This document shows, piece by piece, positions 34,748 through 42,703 of a stretch of 64,000 bases of DNA; position 1 is the first letter of the stretch, and every line of letters begins with the position of its first letter. A program made the translations under genes and the position numbers. The stretch is taken from NCBI RefSeq assembly GCF_008033135.1, contig NZ_CP041335.1, positions 372,001 through 436,000 of the forward strand. Reading direction: 5' to 3'. The notes below the pieces were generated by a model, which was given only the letters and a program-made list of their open reading frames with translations, was not told the origin of the DNA and ran no database searches. The DNA comes from Chitinolyticbacter meiyuanensis. Its GTDB lineage: Bacteria; Pseudomonadota; Gammaproteobacteria; Burkholderiales; Chitinibacteraceae.

Positions 34748-35734
34748 CTACCCCTCCCGCTTATTCGCTTCCGCCGCCTCCACCTTCCGCTGCACCTTCT
34801 CCTGCCGCCGCCGCTCCGCCACATCCGATACCTCTCCACCAATATGCTGCTCCCCGCGAGCCTGCGCCAAACGCACCTGGCGTTCGCGCTCGATAAAGGC
34901 CTGCAGCTGCTCCGGGCTGTGCTGGTCGTGGCAGTGCGGGCAGCTTACGCCGGCGCGGTAATGCGGGCTGCGCTTGTCGGCCTCGGTGATCGGTAAGCGG
35001 CAGGCATGGCACAGGTCGTACTGGCCCTTCTGCAGGTGATGGTCCACCGAGACGCGGCCGTCGAACACGAAGCATTCGCCCTCCCACATCGTCTCTTCGG
35101 CCGGTACGTCTTCCAGGTATTGCAGGATGCCACCTTCCAGGTGGTAGACCTCGGTAAAGCCCTGCTCCTTCAAATACGCGGTCGATTTCTCGCAGCGGAT
35201 GCCGCCGGTGCAGAACATCGCCACGCGCTTGTGCTGCTGGGGATCGAGGTGCTGCTGCACATAGGCGGGGAATTCGCGGAAGCTGTCGGTCTTGGGATTG
35301 ATCGCGCCCTTGAAGGTGCCGATCTGCACTTCGTAATCGTTGCGGGTATCGACCAACAGCACGTCCGGCTGCGAGATCAGCGCGTTCCAATCCTTGGGCT
35401 TCACGTAGGTGCCGACCACGCGTTGCGGATCGATCCCTTCCACGCCCATGGTGACGATTTCCTTTTTCAGCTTCACCTTGGTGCGGTTGAACGGCTGGGC
35501 GTCGTCATAGGAGAGCTTGTACGAGATCTCGCCCACGCGCGGGTTCAGCCAGGCCAGCATCGCATCGATCGCGGCCTGGCTGCCGGCCACGGTGCCGTTG
35601 ATGCCCTCCGAAGCGAGCAGCAGCGTGCCGCGGATGCCATGCGCGTCGAGCAGGTCTTGCAGCGGGGCGCGCAGGTCGGCGAAAGCGGGCAGGGCAACGA
35701 ATTTGTAGAGGGCGCAGACGGTGATGCGGGACAT
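34748..35734 (-). CDS. trhO: tRNA uridine(34) hydroxylase TrhO (rhodanese-like)
   Basis: This 328-residue protein matches TrhO/YceA, which hydroxylates U34 of several tRNAs using oxygen, the first step of (c)mo5U synthesis. It has the N-terminal TrhO domain, a rhodanese domain with the active Cys175 in [10 protein letters not shown], and a C-terminal Cys-rich segment ([18 protein letters not shown]). The C-terminus runs into a charged [16 protein letters not shown] tail. Confidence 0.92.
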   Translation of the reverse strand: MSRITVCALYKFVALPAFADLRAPLQDLLDAHGIRGTLLLASEGINGTVAGSQAAIDAMLAWLNPRVGEISYKLSYDDAQPFNRTKVKLKKEIVTMGVEGIDPQRVVGTYVKPKDWNALISQPDVLLVDTRNDYEVQIGTFKGAINPKTDSFREFPAYVQQHLDPQQHKRVAMFCTGGIRCEKSTAYLKEQGFTEVYHLEGGILQYLEDVPAEETMWEGECFVFDGRVSVDHHLQKGQYDLCHACRLPITEADKRSPHYRAGVSCPHCHDQHSPEQLQAFIERERQVRLAQARGEQHIGGEVSDVAERRRQEKVQRKVEAAEANKREG

Positions 35735-35847
35735 CGCTATTCCTCGGAGCCAGGCATTGGCTCAATCAACGGGAGGGCTTCCCGTGTAAAAACAAGGAAT
35801 TATGCCGGCAAGCGCGGCGGCTTGCCAGCCTGCCTTTCGCGTGCCGC

Positions 35848-37278
35848 CTAGGTCAGGAACACCGTGGCAAGGCCGAGGAAGATGAAGAAACCCATGCTGT
35901 CGGTGCTGGCGGTGAGCAGCACGCTGGAGCCATAGGCCGGGTCGCGGCCGAGCTTTTGCATCGTCATCGGCACGATGATGGCGACGAGGGCGGCGACTTG
36001 CAGATTGAGCACCATGGCGCTCATCATCACGGCGCCAAGCGCGATCTGGCCGTACAGCGCCCAGGCGATCAGCCCCAGCACCGCGCCCCACAACGTGCCG
36101 TTCAACAGGGCGATGCCGAGCTCCTTGATCACCAGCCGGCGCGCGTTGCTGGCGGTGATCTGGCCCAGCGCCAGACCCCGGATGATCAGCGTCATCGTCT
36201 GGGTGCCGGTATTGCCGCCGATGCCGGAGACGATGGGCATCAGCGTGGCGAGCGCGACGAGGTGGGCGATGGTGGCCTCGAATGCGCCGATCACCCGGCT
36301 GGCGAGGAAGGCGGTGCAGATGTTGAGCGCCAGCCATGGCCCGCGGTTCTTGGCCGATTTCCAGATGCTGGAGAACAGATCCTCTTCTTTCAGGCCGGCG
36401 AAGGACAGCACATCCGATTCGTCGCGGATCACGTCGACCATGGCATCGACGGTGAGGCGGCCGACCACGCGGTGGTTGCTGTCGAGCACCGGCGCCGATA
36501 CCAGGTCGTAGCGCTCGAAGGCGTGTGCGGCATCGTCGGCGCGGCCATCCGGCGAGAACACCACCACGTCGCGCGCCATCACTTCGGCCACCTGGCGCTG
36601 CGGTGCGTTCACCAGCAAGCGCTTCAGCGACAGCACGCCCTTGAGCGCGCGCTCGCGGTCGATCACGAACAGCTTGTCGGTGTGCTCCGGCAGATCGCCC
36701 AGCCGGCGCAGGTAGCGCAGCACCGCCTCCAGCGAGACATCCTCGCGCACCGTCACCATGTCGAAGTCCATGATGGCGCCAACCTCGTGCTCGCGGTACG
36801 ACAGCGCGCTCTGCACCTGGGCACGCTCGTCCTCGTCCAGCCCGCCCATGACCTCGGACAGCACGTGTTCGGGCAGATCGGGCGCGAGGTCGGCCAGTTC
36901 GTCGGCATCGAGCTGGCCGGCGGCGGCGACGATCTCGTGGCTTTCCATCGCGGCGAGCAGCGATTCGCGCACCGCGTCGGACACTTCCAGCAGGATTTCG
37001 CCATCGCGCTCGGTGCGCACCAGCTCCCACACCGTGAGCCGGTCAGGCAGCGGCAGCGCTTCCAGCAGGTCGGCAATGTCGGCCGGGTGCAGCCGTTCCA
37101 GCTTGATCGACAGCTCGGCGAGGTTCTGCTTGTGCACCAGCTTCTCGACCAGCTCGTGCTTGTGCATGTCCTGCTTGTGCACCATGCCCTCGACCAGCTT
37201 GTGCCGCGCCAACAGGCGCTGCACCTGGGCCAGCGTGTCCTGGAAGTTTTCCTGCGTCTTGCGGGGCGTGGTGGTCAT
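35848..37278 (-). CDS. mgtE: Magnesium transporter MgtE
   Basis: This 476-residue Mg2+ channel has the MgtE layout: N domain (about 60-170), two CBS domains (about 175-310) that sense cytosolic Mg2+, a connecting helix, and a five-helix pore with the signature PIVSGIGGNTGTQTMTLIIRGLALG. The N-terminal extension repeats a KLVEGMVHKQDMHKHELVEKLV-like heptad pattern. The start at 37278 is chosen over an upstream in-frame ATG that lacks similarity to the family. It is divergent from corA. Confidence 0.93.
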   Translation of the reverse strand: MTTTPRKTQENFQDTLAQVQRLLARHKLVEGMVHKQDMHKHELVEKLVHKQNLAELSIKLERLHPADIADLLEALPLPDRLTVWELVRTERDGEILLEVSDAVRESLLAAMESHEIVAAAGQLDADELADLAPDLPEHVLSEVMGGLDEDERAQVQSALSYREHEVGAIMDFDMVTVREDVSLEAVLRYLRRLGDLPEHTDKLFVIDRERALKGVLSLKRLLVNAPQRQVAEVMARDVVVFSPDGRADDAAHAFERYDLVSAPVLDSNHRVVGRLTVDAMVDVIRDESDVLSFAGLKEEDLFSSIWKSAKNRGPWLALNICTAFLASRVIGAFEATIAHLVALATLMPIVSGIGGNTGTQTMTLIIRGLALGQITASNARRLVIKELGIALLNGTLWGAVLGLIAWALYGQIALGAVMMSAMVLNLQVAALVAIIVPMTMQKLGRDPAYGSSVLLTASTDSMGFFIFLGLATVFLT

Positions 37279-37416
37279 GGCGTCTTGCGCTCTGCTGTCG
37301 GGCTGGAGGCGGCCTGTTCCGGCCGTACGGCGGGCCGGCAAGGCTGTCCGCGTGGCAGCCTAGCACGGCTGTGTGACATGAATGAACGGTAACAAAGCGC
37401 TTCATCCGGATTCACT

Positions 37417-37422
37417 TATAAT
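37417..37422 (+). promoter_or_regulatory. corA -10 element
   Basis: A perfect TATAAT lies 41 bp upstream of the corA start in the 184-bp region shared with mgtE. No good -35 is seen at 16-18 bp, so the promoter may depend on an activator. Confidence 0.4.
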
Positions 37423-37462
37423 CGCGCGGCCCGCTCCATCCCCCCGCTGTCCGAGGTGCCCC

Positions 37463-38425
37463 ATGCTTGCAGCATTCGTCCTGGCCGAAGGCCGTCTGCG
37501 CCAGATCCCGGTGACGACCGCGGCCGACCTCGCTCAGCCTGCGGTGGTATGGGTGGACCTGGTCGATCCCACCGACGAGGAGCGCGAGCTGGTGCAGGCC
37601 GTGTTCCGCGTCGAGCTGCCGGAAGACGAGGACCTCGAGGACATCGAGGAATCCGCCCGCTGCTACGTGGACCATGCCGGGCTGCACATCAATTCCTACT
37701 TCCTGCACCAGGACAGCGACGGCGCCGACAACGTGACGGTGGCCTTCCACCTGAACCGCGGCCGGCTCCTCACCATGCGCCAGGAGGAGCTGGCGGTGTT
37801 CCGGCTGTTCCGCCTGCGTGCCCGGGTACAGAGCGGTTTTGTCGAGACGGCCGAGGACATCCTGCTTTCCATCTACGCGATCTCGGTGGAATACGACGCC
37901 GACGTGCTCGAAGGCATCTACACCGCGCTCGATCAGGTGAGCCAGGAAGTGCTCAAGCGCTCGGACGAGATCAACGACGAGAAGATGGGCGAGACGCTGG
38001 CCCACATCGCCAAGCAGGAAGACGTGAACGGCAAGGTGCGGCTCGACCTGATGGATACCCGCCGTGCGCTCTCGTTCCTGCTGCGCAGCCGCGTGCTCGA
38101 TCGCGAGCAGGAGAACGACCTGCGCGAGATCCTGCGCGATCTGGAATCCCTGAACAACCACACCGGCTTCCTGTTCGAGAAGATCAACTTCCTGATGGAT
38201 GCGGTGATGGGCCTGATCAACCTGGCGCAGAACAAGATCATCAAGATCTTCTCCATCGCCAGCGTGGTGTTCCTGCCGCCGACCATGATCGCCAGCGTGT
38301 ATGGCATGAACTTCGACCTGATGCCGGAGCTGCACTGGCAGGGCGGCTACCCGCTCGCCATTGGCCTGATGGTGTGCTCGGGCATCGCGCCGTACTGGTT
38401 CTTCAAGCGCAAGGGCTGGCTGTAA
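37463..38425 (+). CDS. corA: Magnesium/cobalt transporter CorA
   Basis: This 320-residue protein has the large cytoplasmic funnel domain and two C-terminal membrane helices joined by the YGMNF loop signature that forms the Mg2+ selectivity entrance (YGMNFDLMPELHW). The Met at 37463 is preferred to earlier in-frame codons because the conserved MLAAFVLAEGRL N-terminus starts there, with a CGAGG ribosome site. Confidence 0.93.
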   Translation: MLAAFVLAEGRLRQIPVTTAADLAQPAVVWVDLVDPTDEERELVQAVFRVELPEDEDLEDIEESARCYVDHAGLHINSYFLHQDSDGADNVTVAFHLNRGRLLTMRQEELAVFRLFRLRARVQSGFVETAEDILLSIYAISVEYDADVLEGIYTALDQVSQEVLKRSDEINDEKMGETLAHIAKQEDVNGKVRLDLMDTRRALSFLLRSRVLDREQENDLREILRDLESLNNHTGFLFEKINFLMDAVMGLINLAQNKIIKIFSIASVVFLPPTMIASVYGMNFDLMPELHWQGGYPLAIGLMVCSGIAPYWFFKRKGWL

Positions 38426-38429
38426 GCGC

Positions 38430-40349
38430 TCAGTGCTGTTCGCCGGTGCCGTGCTGGTCGGTGATCACGTAGCGATTCTTGCCGGCGCGCTTGGCCACGT
38501 ACATCGCCGCATCGGCCCGATCCAGCAGTTCATCGACCTTGGTGGGCTCGCCCGGCAGGTGCAACGCAATGCCGATGCTGGTGGTCAGCCGCACCGACTC
38601 GCCCCCTTCGAGCACGATCGGCTGCTGCATCGCATTGGCCACCTTGTCCGCGACCAGCACCGCATCGTGGCGGGCGCTGGTCACGTCTTCCAGCAGGATG
38701 GTGAATTCGTCGCCGCCCAGGCGTGCCACGGTATCGGTGGCACGCACGCTGGCGGTGAGGCGCCGGGCGAATTCGCGCAGCACCTCGTCGCCGGCGTCGT
38801 GGCCATGGCGGTCGTTCACGCCCTTGAAGCCATCGAGGTCGAGGAACATCAGCACCAAGGGCTTGCCGTGGCGTTGCTGGCGGGCAATGGCTTCGGTGAC
38901 GCGCTTCATGATGGCGCGACGGTTGGGCAGGCCGGTCAGCGTATCCTCCTGTGCCATCCGCTCCATCGTGGCCTGCGCAGTCTTCTGCGCGGTGATGTCG
39001 TAGCCGAGCACGTAGTAGCCGTCGCCGGCGATCTCCGGCACCGGCACCAGGCTGATCTCGACATGGCGGCCGTCGCGTAGCGTCTCGAACTGGACGCGCT
39101 GGCCGGCGAGCACCCGGTCCACATAGGGGTCGAGGTGTTCGCGCTCGCCCCAGATCTCGCGCATGTGGCGCCCGGCCAGATGCAGGTAGCGCACGCCGAA
39201 CCAGTCGCCATAGGTGGCGTTGTTGAAGCGATAGACCATGTCCGGGCCCACATGCGCGATCAGGCCGGGGATGTTGTCGGTCAGCGAGCGCAGCTGGTTG
39301 CGGGTGTGCTTCACCTCGTTCAGTGCGCCCTGCAGCGCGGCGTTGGTCTGGTTCAGCACGGCGGTGCGCTCGGCCACCCGGGCTTCGAGCTCGACATTGA
39401 GCCGGGCTAGGTTTTCCTGTGCCTCCTTGCGCGCCTGGATGTCCTCGACCACCACGATGAAGTAAGGCTCCTCGTACTTGGGGCTGGCCATCGAAACCGT
39501 GACATGGAACCAGTGGCGCCGCTGCCCTGCGAGATGAAACTGCAGGTCGAGCTGGAAGCCCGATTGCACGCCAGCCTGCATCCGGTCGGCCGCGGCGCGC
39601 ACACGGGCAAGATCGTCGTCGCCAAGGAAGTTGCTGAAGTCCATCTCCTGCAGCACTTCGGCGCTGTAGCCCAGCAGCTCGCACAGCCGCTGGTTGGCAC
39701 GCAGCCAGTGCGCGCCGGGCGTGACGTGCGCGATGCCGACGGCGGCCTGCTCGAAGGTGGCGCGAAATTGCGCCTCGCGCCGGGCGCGCTCAGCCTCCAG
39801 CGCGTTCTGCGTCGCCCGGGCCACGCAGCCGACCTCGCGCGCATGCAGCTCCTCCTCGACCAGACCGGCGAGATCGGCCAGCGTGTCGCGCTCGGTCGCG
39901 GAGAGTCGGCGCGGTACCCGGTCGATCACGCACAGCGTACCGAGGCGCACGCCTTCCAAGGATTTGAGCGGGTAACCAGCATAGAAGCGCACATACGGCG
40001 GGCCGGTCACCACCGGGTTGTCGCGGAACAGCGAGTCCTGGGTGGCGTCCGGGATCTCCATCAGCTCGCGCCCGAGGATGGCATGGCCGCAGAACGAGAC
40101 CTGCCGTGGGGTCTGCCGCTCCGCCAGGCCCTGGCAGGACTTGAACCACTGCCGGTCCTCGTCGATCAGCGTCACCAGCGCGATCGGCACCTGCAGCATG
40201 CGCGCAGCCAGCCGGGTGATGCGGTCGAAGGCTTCCTCCGGCGGGCTGTCCAGCAGTTCCAGCTGCTGCAGGATGGCAAGGCGGCGGTCTTCGTCGGCAG
40301 GCTTGGGGGCGGCAGGCAAGGCGGGTCTCCGGGCAACAGCATTCATCAT
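38430..40349 (-). CDS. GAF-PAS-PAS-GGDEF diguanylate cyclase
   Basis: This protein of about 639 residues makes the second messenger c-di-GMP. Domains in order: GAF (about 25-170), PAS (about 195-310), a coiled linker (about 315-360), PAS (about 360-470) and GGDEF (about 475-635). The active site RLGGDEFTIL is intact, and the product-inhibition I-site RATD lies five residues before it, so feedback inhibition is expected. There is no EAL domain and no membrane segment, so it senses cytosolic signals. The start (ATG 40349 or the adjacent ATG) lacks a clear ribosome site. Confidence 0.92.
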   Translation of the reverse strand: MMNAVARRPALPAAPKPADEDRRLAILQQLELLDSPPEEAFDRITRLAARMLQVPIALVTLIDEDRQWFKSCQGLAERQTPRQVSFCGHAILGRELMEIPDATQDSLFRDNPVVTGPPYVRFYAGYPLKSLEGVRLGTLCVIDRVPRRLSATERDTLADLAGLVEEELHAREVGCVARATQNALEAERARREAQFRATFEQAAVGIAHVTPGAHWLRANQRLCELLGYSAEVLQEMDFSNFLGDDDLARVRAAADRMQAGVQSGFQLDLQFHLAGQRRHWFHVTVSMASPKYEEPYFIVVVEDIQARKEAQENLARLNVELEARVAERTAVLNQTNAALQGALNEVKHTRNQLRSLTDNIPGLIAHVGPDMVYRFNNATYGDWFGVRYLHLAGRHMREIWGEREHLDPYVDRVLAGQRVQFETLRDGRHVEISLVPVPEIAGDGYYVLGYDITAQKTAQATMERMAQEDTLTGLPNRRAIMKRVTEAIARQQRHGKPLVLMFLDLDGFKGVNDRHGHDAGDEVLREFARRLTASVRATDTVARLGGDEFTILLEDVTSARHDAVLVADKVANAMQQPIVLEGGESVRLTTSIGIALHLPGEPTKVDELLDRADAAMYVAKRAGKNRYVITDQHGTGEQH

Positions 40350-40380
40350 AAGCAGACGCTGCAAGCCCTGCCCAACCGGA

Positions 40381-41175
40381 TCAACCCGCCTCGTCCACCC
40401 GCACCGTGGTCTCGCGCCAACCCTGCGCCGGCTGCGTCCAGAACCGCTCCAGCGATTCGACGGTCACCGTGCGGATGCGGTCGGAGAACCGCAGCTCGTT
40501 CGGGTGATCGTCGAACGCCACATTGGCCTTGAACACCCGCCCGCCCAGCCGGGTGAGCGTGCGCAGCTTGAGCTCGGTCGGCTGATAGCCGGCCAGCTTC
40601 AACCAGCTCTGCGCTGCCTCGCGGTTGTCGAGCCGGAGCTCGCGCGATTGCACGGTGGCCACCGTTTCCAGCAGCCACTGGTTGGAGTTCTGGTAGCGCA
40701 GCGAATACGGGTAGGCCACCACGCTGTAGGCCGGCTGATGCAGTGCGCGCAACGCCAATGGGTCCTGCAGCCGGGCCTTGAGCGCCGCCGCGGTGGCTGC
40801 CGGCGGGATCAGCACTGCAGCCTGCGGCGCGTGGATGCCGTTGAGAAAGAAGTTGCCGAGGCCCTGCGCCCACAGGTCCGAATGTGCGGTGCCGCAGTCA
40901 TTCAGCAAGTGCACCACCCGCCACGGTGCGCCGGGTGCGCTGCGCCAGACCACGCCGGCGTGCGAGTAGAACAACCCGTATTTCGACAAATCCTGGCCGA
41001 CACGGGCGACGACCGCCACATCGCTGCCGCTGGCATCGAGCCGTGCCTGTACCGCTTCGGCGAGCGCCAGCCCGGTACGGGCTTCGGCCAGTGTCATCGG
41101 CGCGGTCTCGCAGCTCTGCCCGGCTATGGCGGTACCGGCTGCGGCCAGCAGCAATCCGCCGCAGGCGGCCTTCAT
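40381..41175 (-). CDS. DUF2145 family secreted protein
   Basis: This 264-residue protein has a signal peptide (about 1-18, ending AIAG) and the DUF2145 signature VARVGQDLSKYGLFYSHAGV. Function is unknown. It overlaps the upstream small gene by 4 bases (ATGA), so the two are translationally coupled. Confidence 0.85.
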   Translation of the reverse strand: MKAACGGLLLAAAGTAIAGQSCETAPMTLAEARTGLALAEAVQARLDASGSDVAVVARVGQDLSKYGLFYSHAGVVWRSAPGAPWRVVHLLNDCGTAHSDLWAQGLGNFFLNGIHAPQAAVLIPPAATAAALKARLQDPLALRALHQPAYSVVAYPYSLRYQNSNQWLLETVATVQSRELRLDNREAAQSWLKLAGYQPTELKLRTLTRLGGRVFKANVAFDDHPNELRFSDRIRTVTVESLERFWTQPAQGWRETTVRVDEAG

Positions 41176-41630
41176 TGCGCTGCTCCGGCAATGCGGGCTT
41201 CATACAGCAGCGCCTCGCCGAGCGCGTTCGGGATGAAGGCCAGCACCTTGCCCGACGCCACCAGCAACGTGCCGCTGGTCTCGCTGACTGCCTGCACGGT
41301 TTTGCCAATGACGATGCCCGATTGCTCGAACACGCTGCGGGCGACGGTGACCGATGCCTTGCCGCTGGCCTTTACCGGCTGCAGCAGCAGCGTGACGGTA
41401 TCGACGCCGGCGTCGACGATGCCGGTGACGACAAAGGCCGAACCCATCGCGGCGAACGATACGGTGCCGCTGACCGGATCGCCGGCTTCGCTGGCAAGCG
41501 ACGGCGCCAGCACGATGGACATGGTGCCAACCGAGAGTTTGTCCGATGGCGAGCCATGGCCGGACGGATCGGGCCCGTGAGCATAGGCTGTGGCGCTGGC
41601 CAGGCAGACGATGGCAAATAGATGGCGCAT
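41172..41630 (-). CDS. Secreted protein paired with DUF2145
   Basis: This 152-residue protein has a signal peptide (about 1-17, ending AYAHG) and a mature domain rich in small residues with alternating beta-like segments (SGTLLVASGKVLAFIPNALG). I do not recognise a family, but short proteins of this type accompany DUF2145 genes. Start ATG 41630 has an AGGGA site. It is the first gene of a two-gene unit. Confidence 0.6.
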   Translation of the reverse strand: MRHLFAIVCLASATAYAHGPDPSGHGSPSDKLSVGTMSIVLAPSLASEAGDPVSGTVSFAAMGSAFVVTGIVDAGVDTVTLLLQPVKASGKASVTVARSVFEQSGIVIGKTVQAVSETSGTLLVASGKVLAFIPNALGEALLYEARIAGAAQ

Positions 41631-41767
41631 TCCCTGTTCCCCCAATGCGGGCCGGTCGGCTTGGCGACATCCGCTTGGCGTCAACCGGCTGCGGCTATAC
41701 TGGCGCACTGCCGCCGGGCTCGAATTGCCGCCGGCATTTTTTACGTACCGCCTGCCAAGTTCGTCAC

Positions 41768-42640
41768 ATGCCGTTACATGCGCTCGCCGCTTTCTTCCTG
41801 GTGCTTGTCTGGTCGACCACGGCGCTTGCCATCAACTGGAGCGTTGCCGGCGTACCCTATCCGCTGGCGCTGCTGTCGCGCTTCGCCGTAGCCGCCCTGG
41901 CAGGCTTCGCGCTGCTTGGCCTGGCGCGGCGTCCGTGGCGCATGTCGCGGCGGCTGGGCCGGGTGTGGCTGTTCAGCGGGCTGGGCACCAGCGCGTCGAT
42001 GCTGTGCAGCTACTGGGCCTCGCAATACATCGCCTCCGGCATCGTCGCCGTGGTGTTCGGGCTGATCCCGCTTGCCACCGCGCTGTTCGCTCGCTGGTGG
42101 CTGGCTGAACGGTTGGACCGCCATGAGCTCGTCGGTATCGCACTCGGTGTGGCGGGGCTCGCCACGCTGTTCTCCGAACACCTGCATTTCGACGCCAGTG
42201 GAATACCCGGCCTTGCCGCGTTGCTGCTGGCCGTGGCGCTGCAATCGGCAGTCGCGGTCAGGCTGAAGGCCGAGGCGGCCGCGCTCGATCCCTTCGCAGT
42301 GAATGCCGGCGCGCTGACGGTGTGCGCGGTGGTGACCGGCATCGCCTGGCTGGCCCATGGGGCACCGCTGGCAAGCGGTCCAGTCGATGCCCGCGCGCTC
42401 GCCGCCATTGGCTATCTGTCGCTGATCGGCTCGGTGTTGGGCTTCGGCGTGTATTACTGGCTGATCCGCGAATGCCGCCCAGGCCAGGTGGCGGTGCTGT
42501 CGCTGGTGTCGCCGGCCGCCGCGCTGTGGCTGGGCCATGCGCTCAACGCCGAAGCCGTCTCCGCGCGAGTGCTGGCGGGTACCGGGCTGATCCTGGCCGG
42601 GCTGGTGCTGCACCAGCGCAACCAGCTGCTGCGCCGTTGA
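41768..42640 (+). CDS. DMT-superfamily EamA transporter
   Basis: This 290-residue membrane protein has ten predicted helices as two EamA repeats (about 1-140 and 150-288), with typical FFLVLVWSTTALAIN and GSVLGFGVYYWLI segments. It probably exports small metabolites or amino acids; the substrate is unknown. The ATG at 41768 begins directly at the first helix. Confidence 0.88.
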   Translation: MPLHALAAFFLVLVWSTTALAINWSVAGVPYPLALLSRFAVAALAGFALLGLARRPWRMSRRLGRVWLFSGLGTSASMLCSYWASQYIASGIVAVVFGLIPLATALFARWWLAERLDRHELVGIALGVAGLATLFSEHLHFDASGIPGLAALLLAVALQSAVAVRLKAEAAALDPFAVNAGALTVCAVVTGIAWLAHGAPLASGPVDARALAAIGYLSLIGSVLGFGVYYWLIRECRPGQVAVLSLVSPAAALWLGHALNAEAVSARVLAGTGLILAGLVLHQRNQLLRR

Positions 42641-42655
42641 ATGCGTCGCCCCGAA

Positions 42656-42684
42656 TAAAAACGGCGCCCCGTGGGGCGCCGTCG
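42656..42684 (-). terminator. Terminator of the GH19 chitinase gene
   Basis: ACGGCGCCCC and GGGGCGCCGT form a 10-bp stem with a 2-base loop; an A run on the left gives a U run on the minus-strand transcript, ending the chitinase gene. It may also stop the convergent EamA gene. Confidence 0.8.
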
Positions 42685-42703
42685 AGTTGGAGCCAGGCTC
42701 CGC

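Noticed and set aside
37279..37400. Possible Mg2+ riboswitch in the mgtE leader
   Set aside because: The leader is short and no M-box-like paired elements could be drawn.
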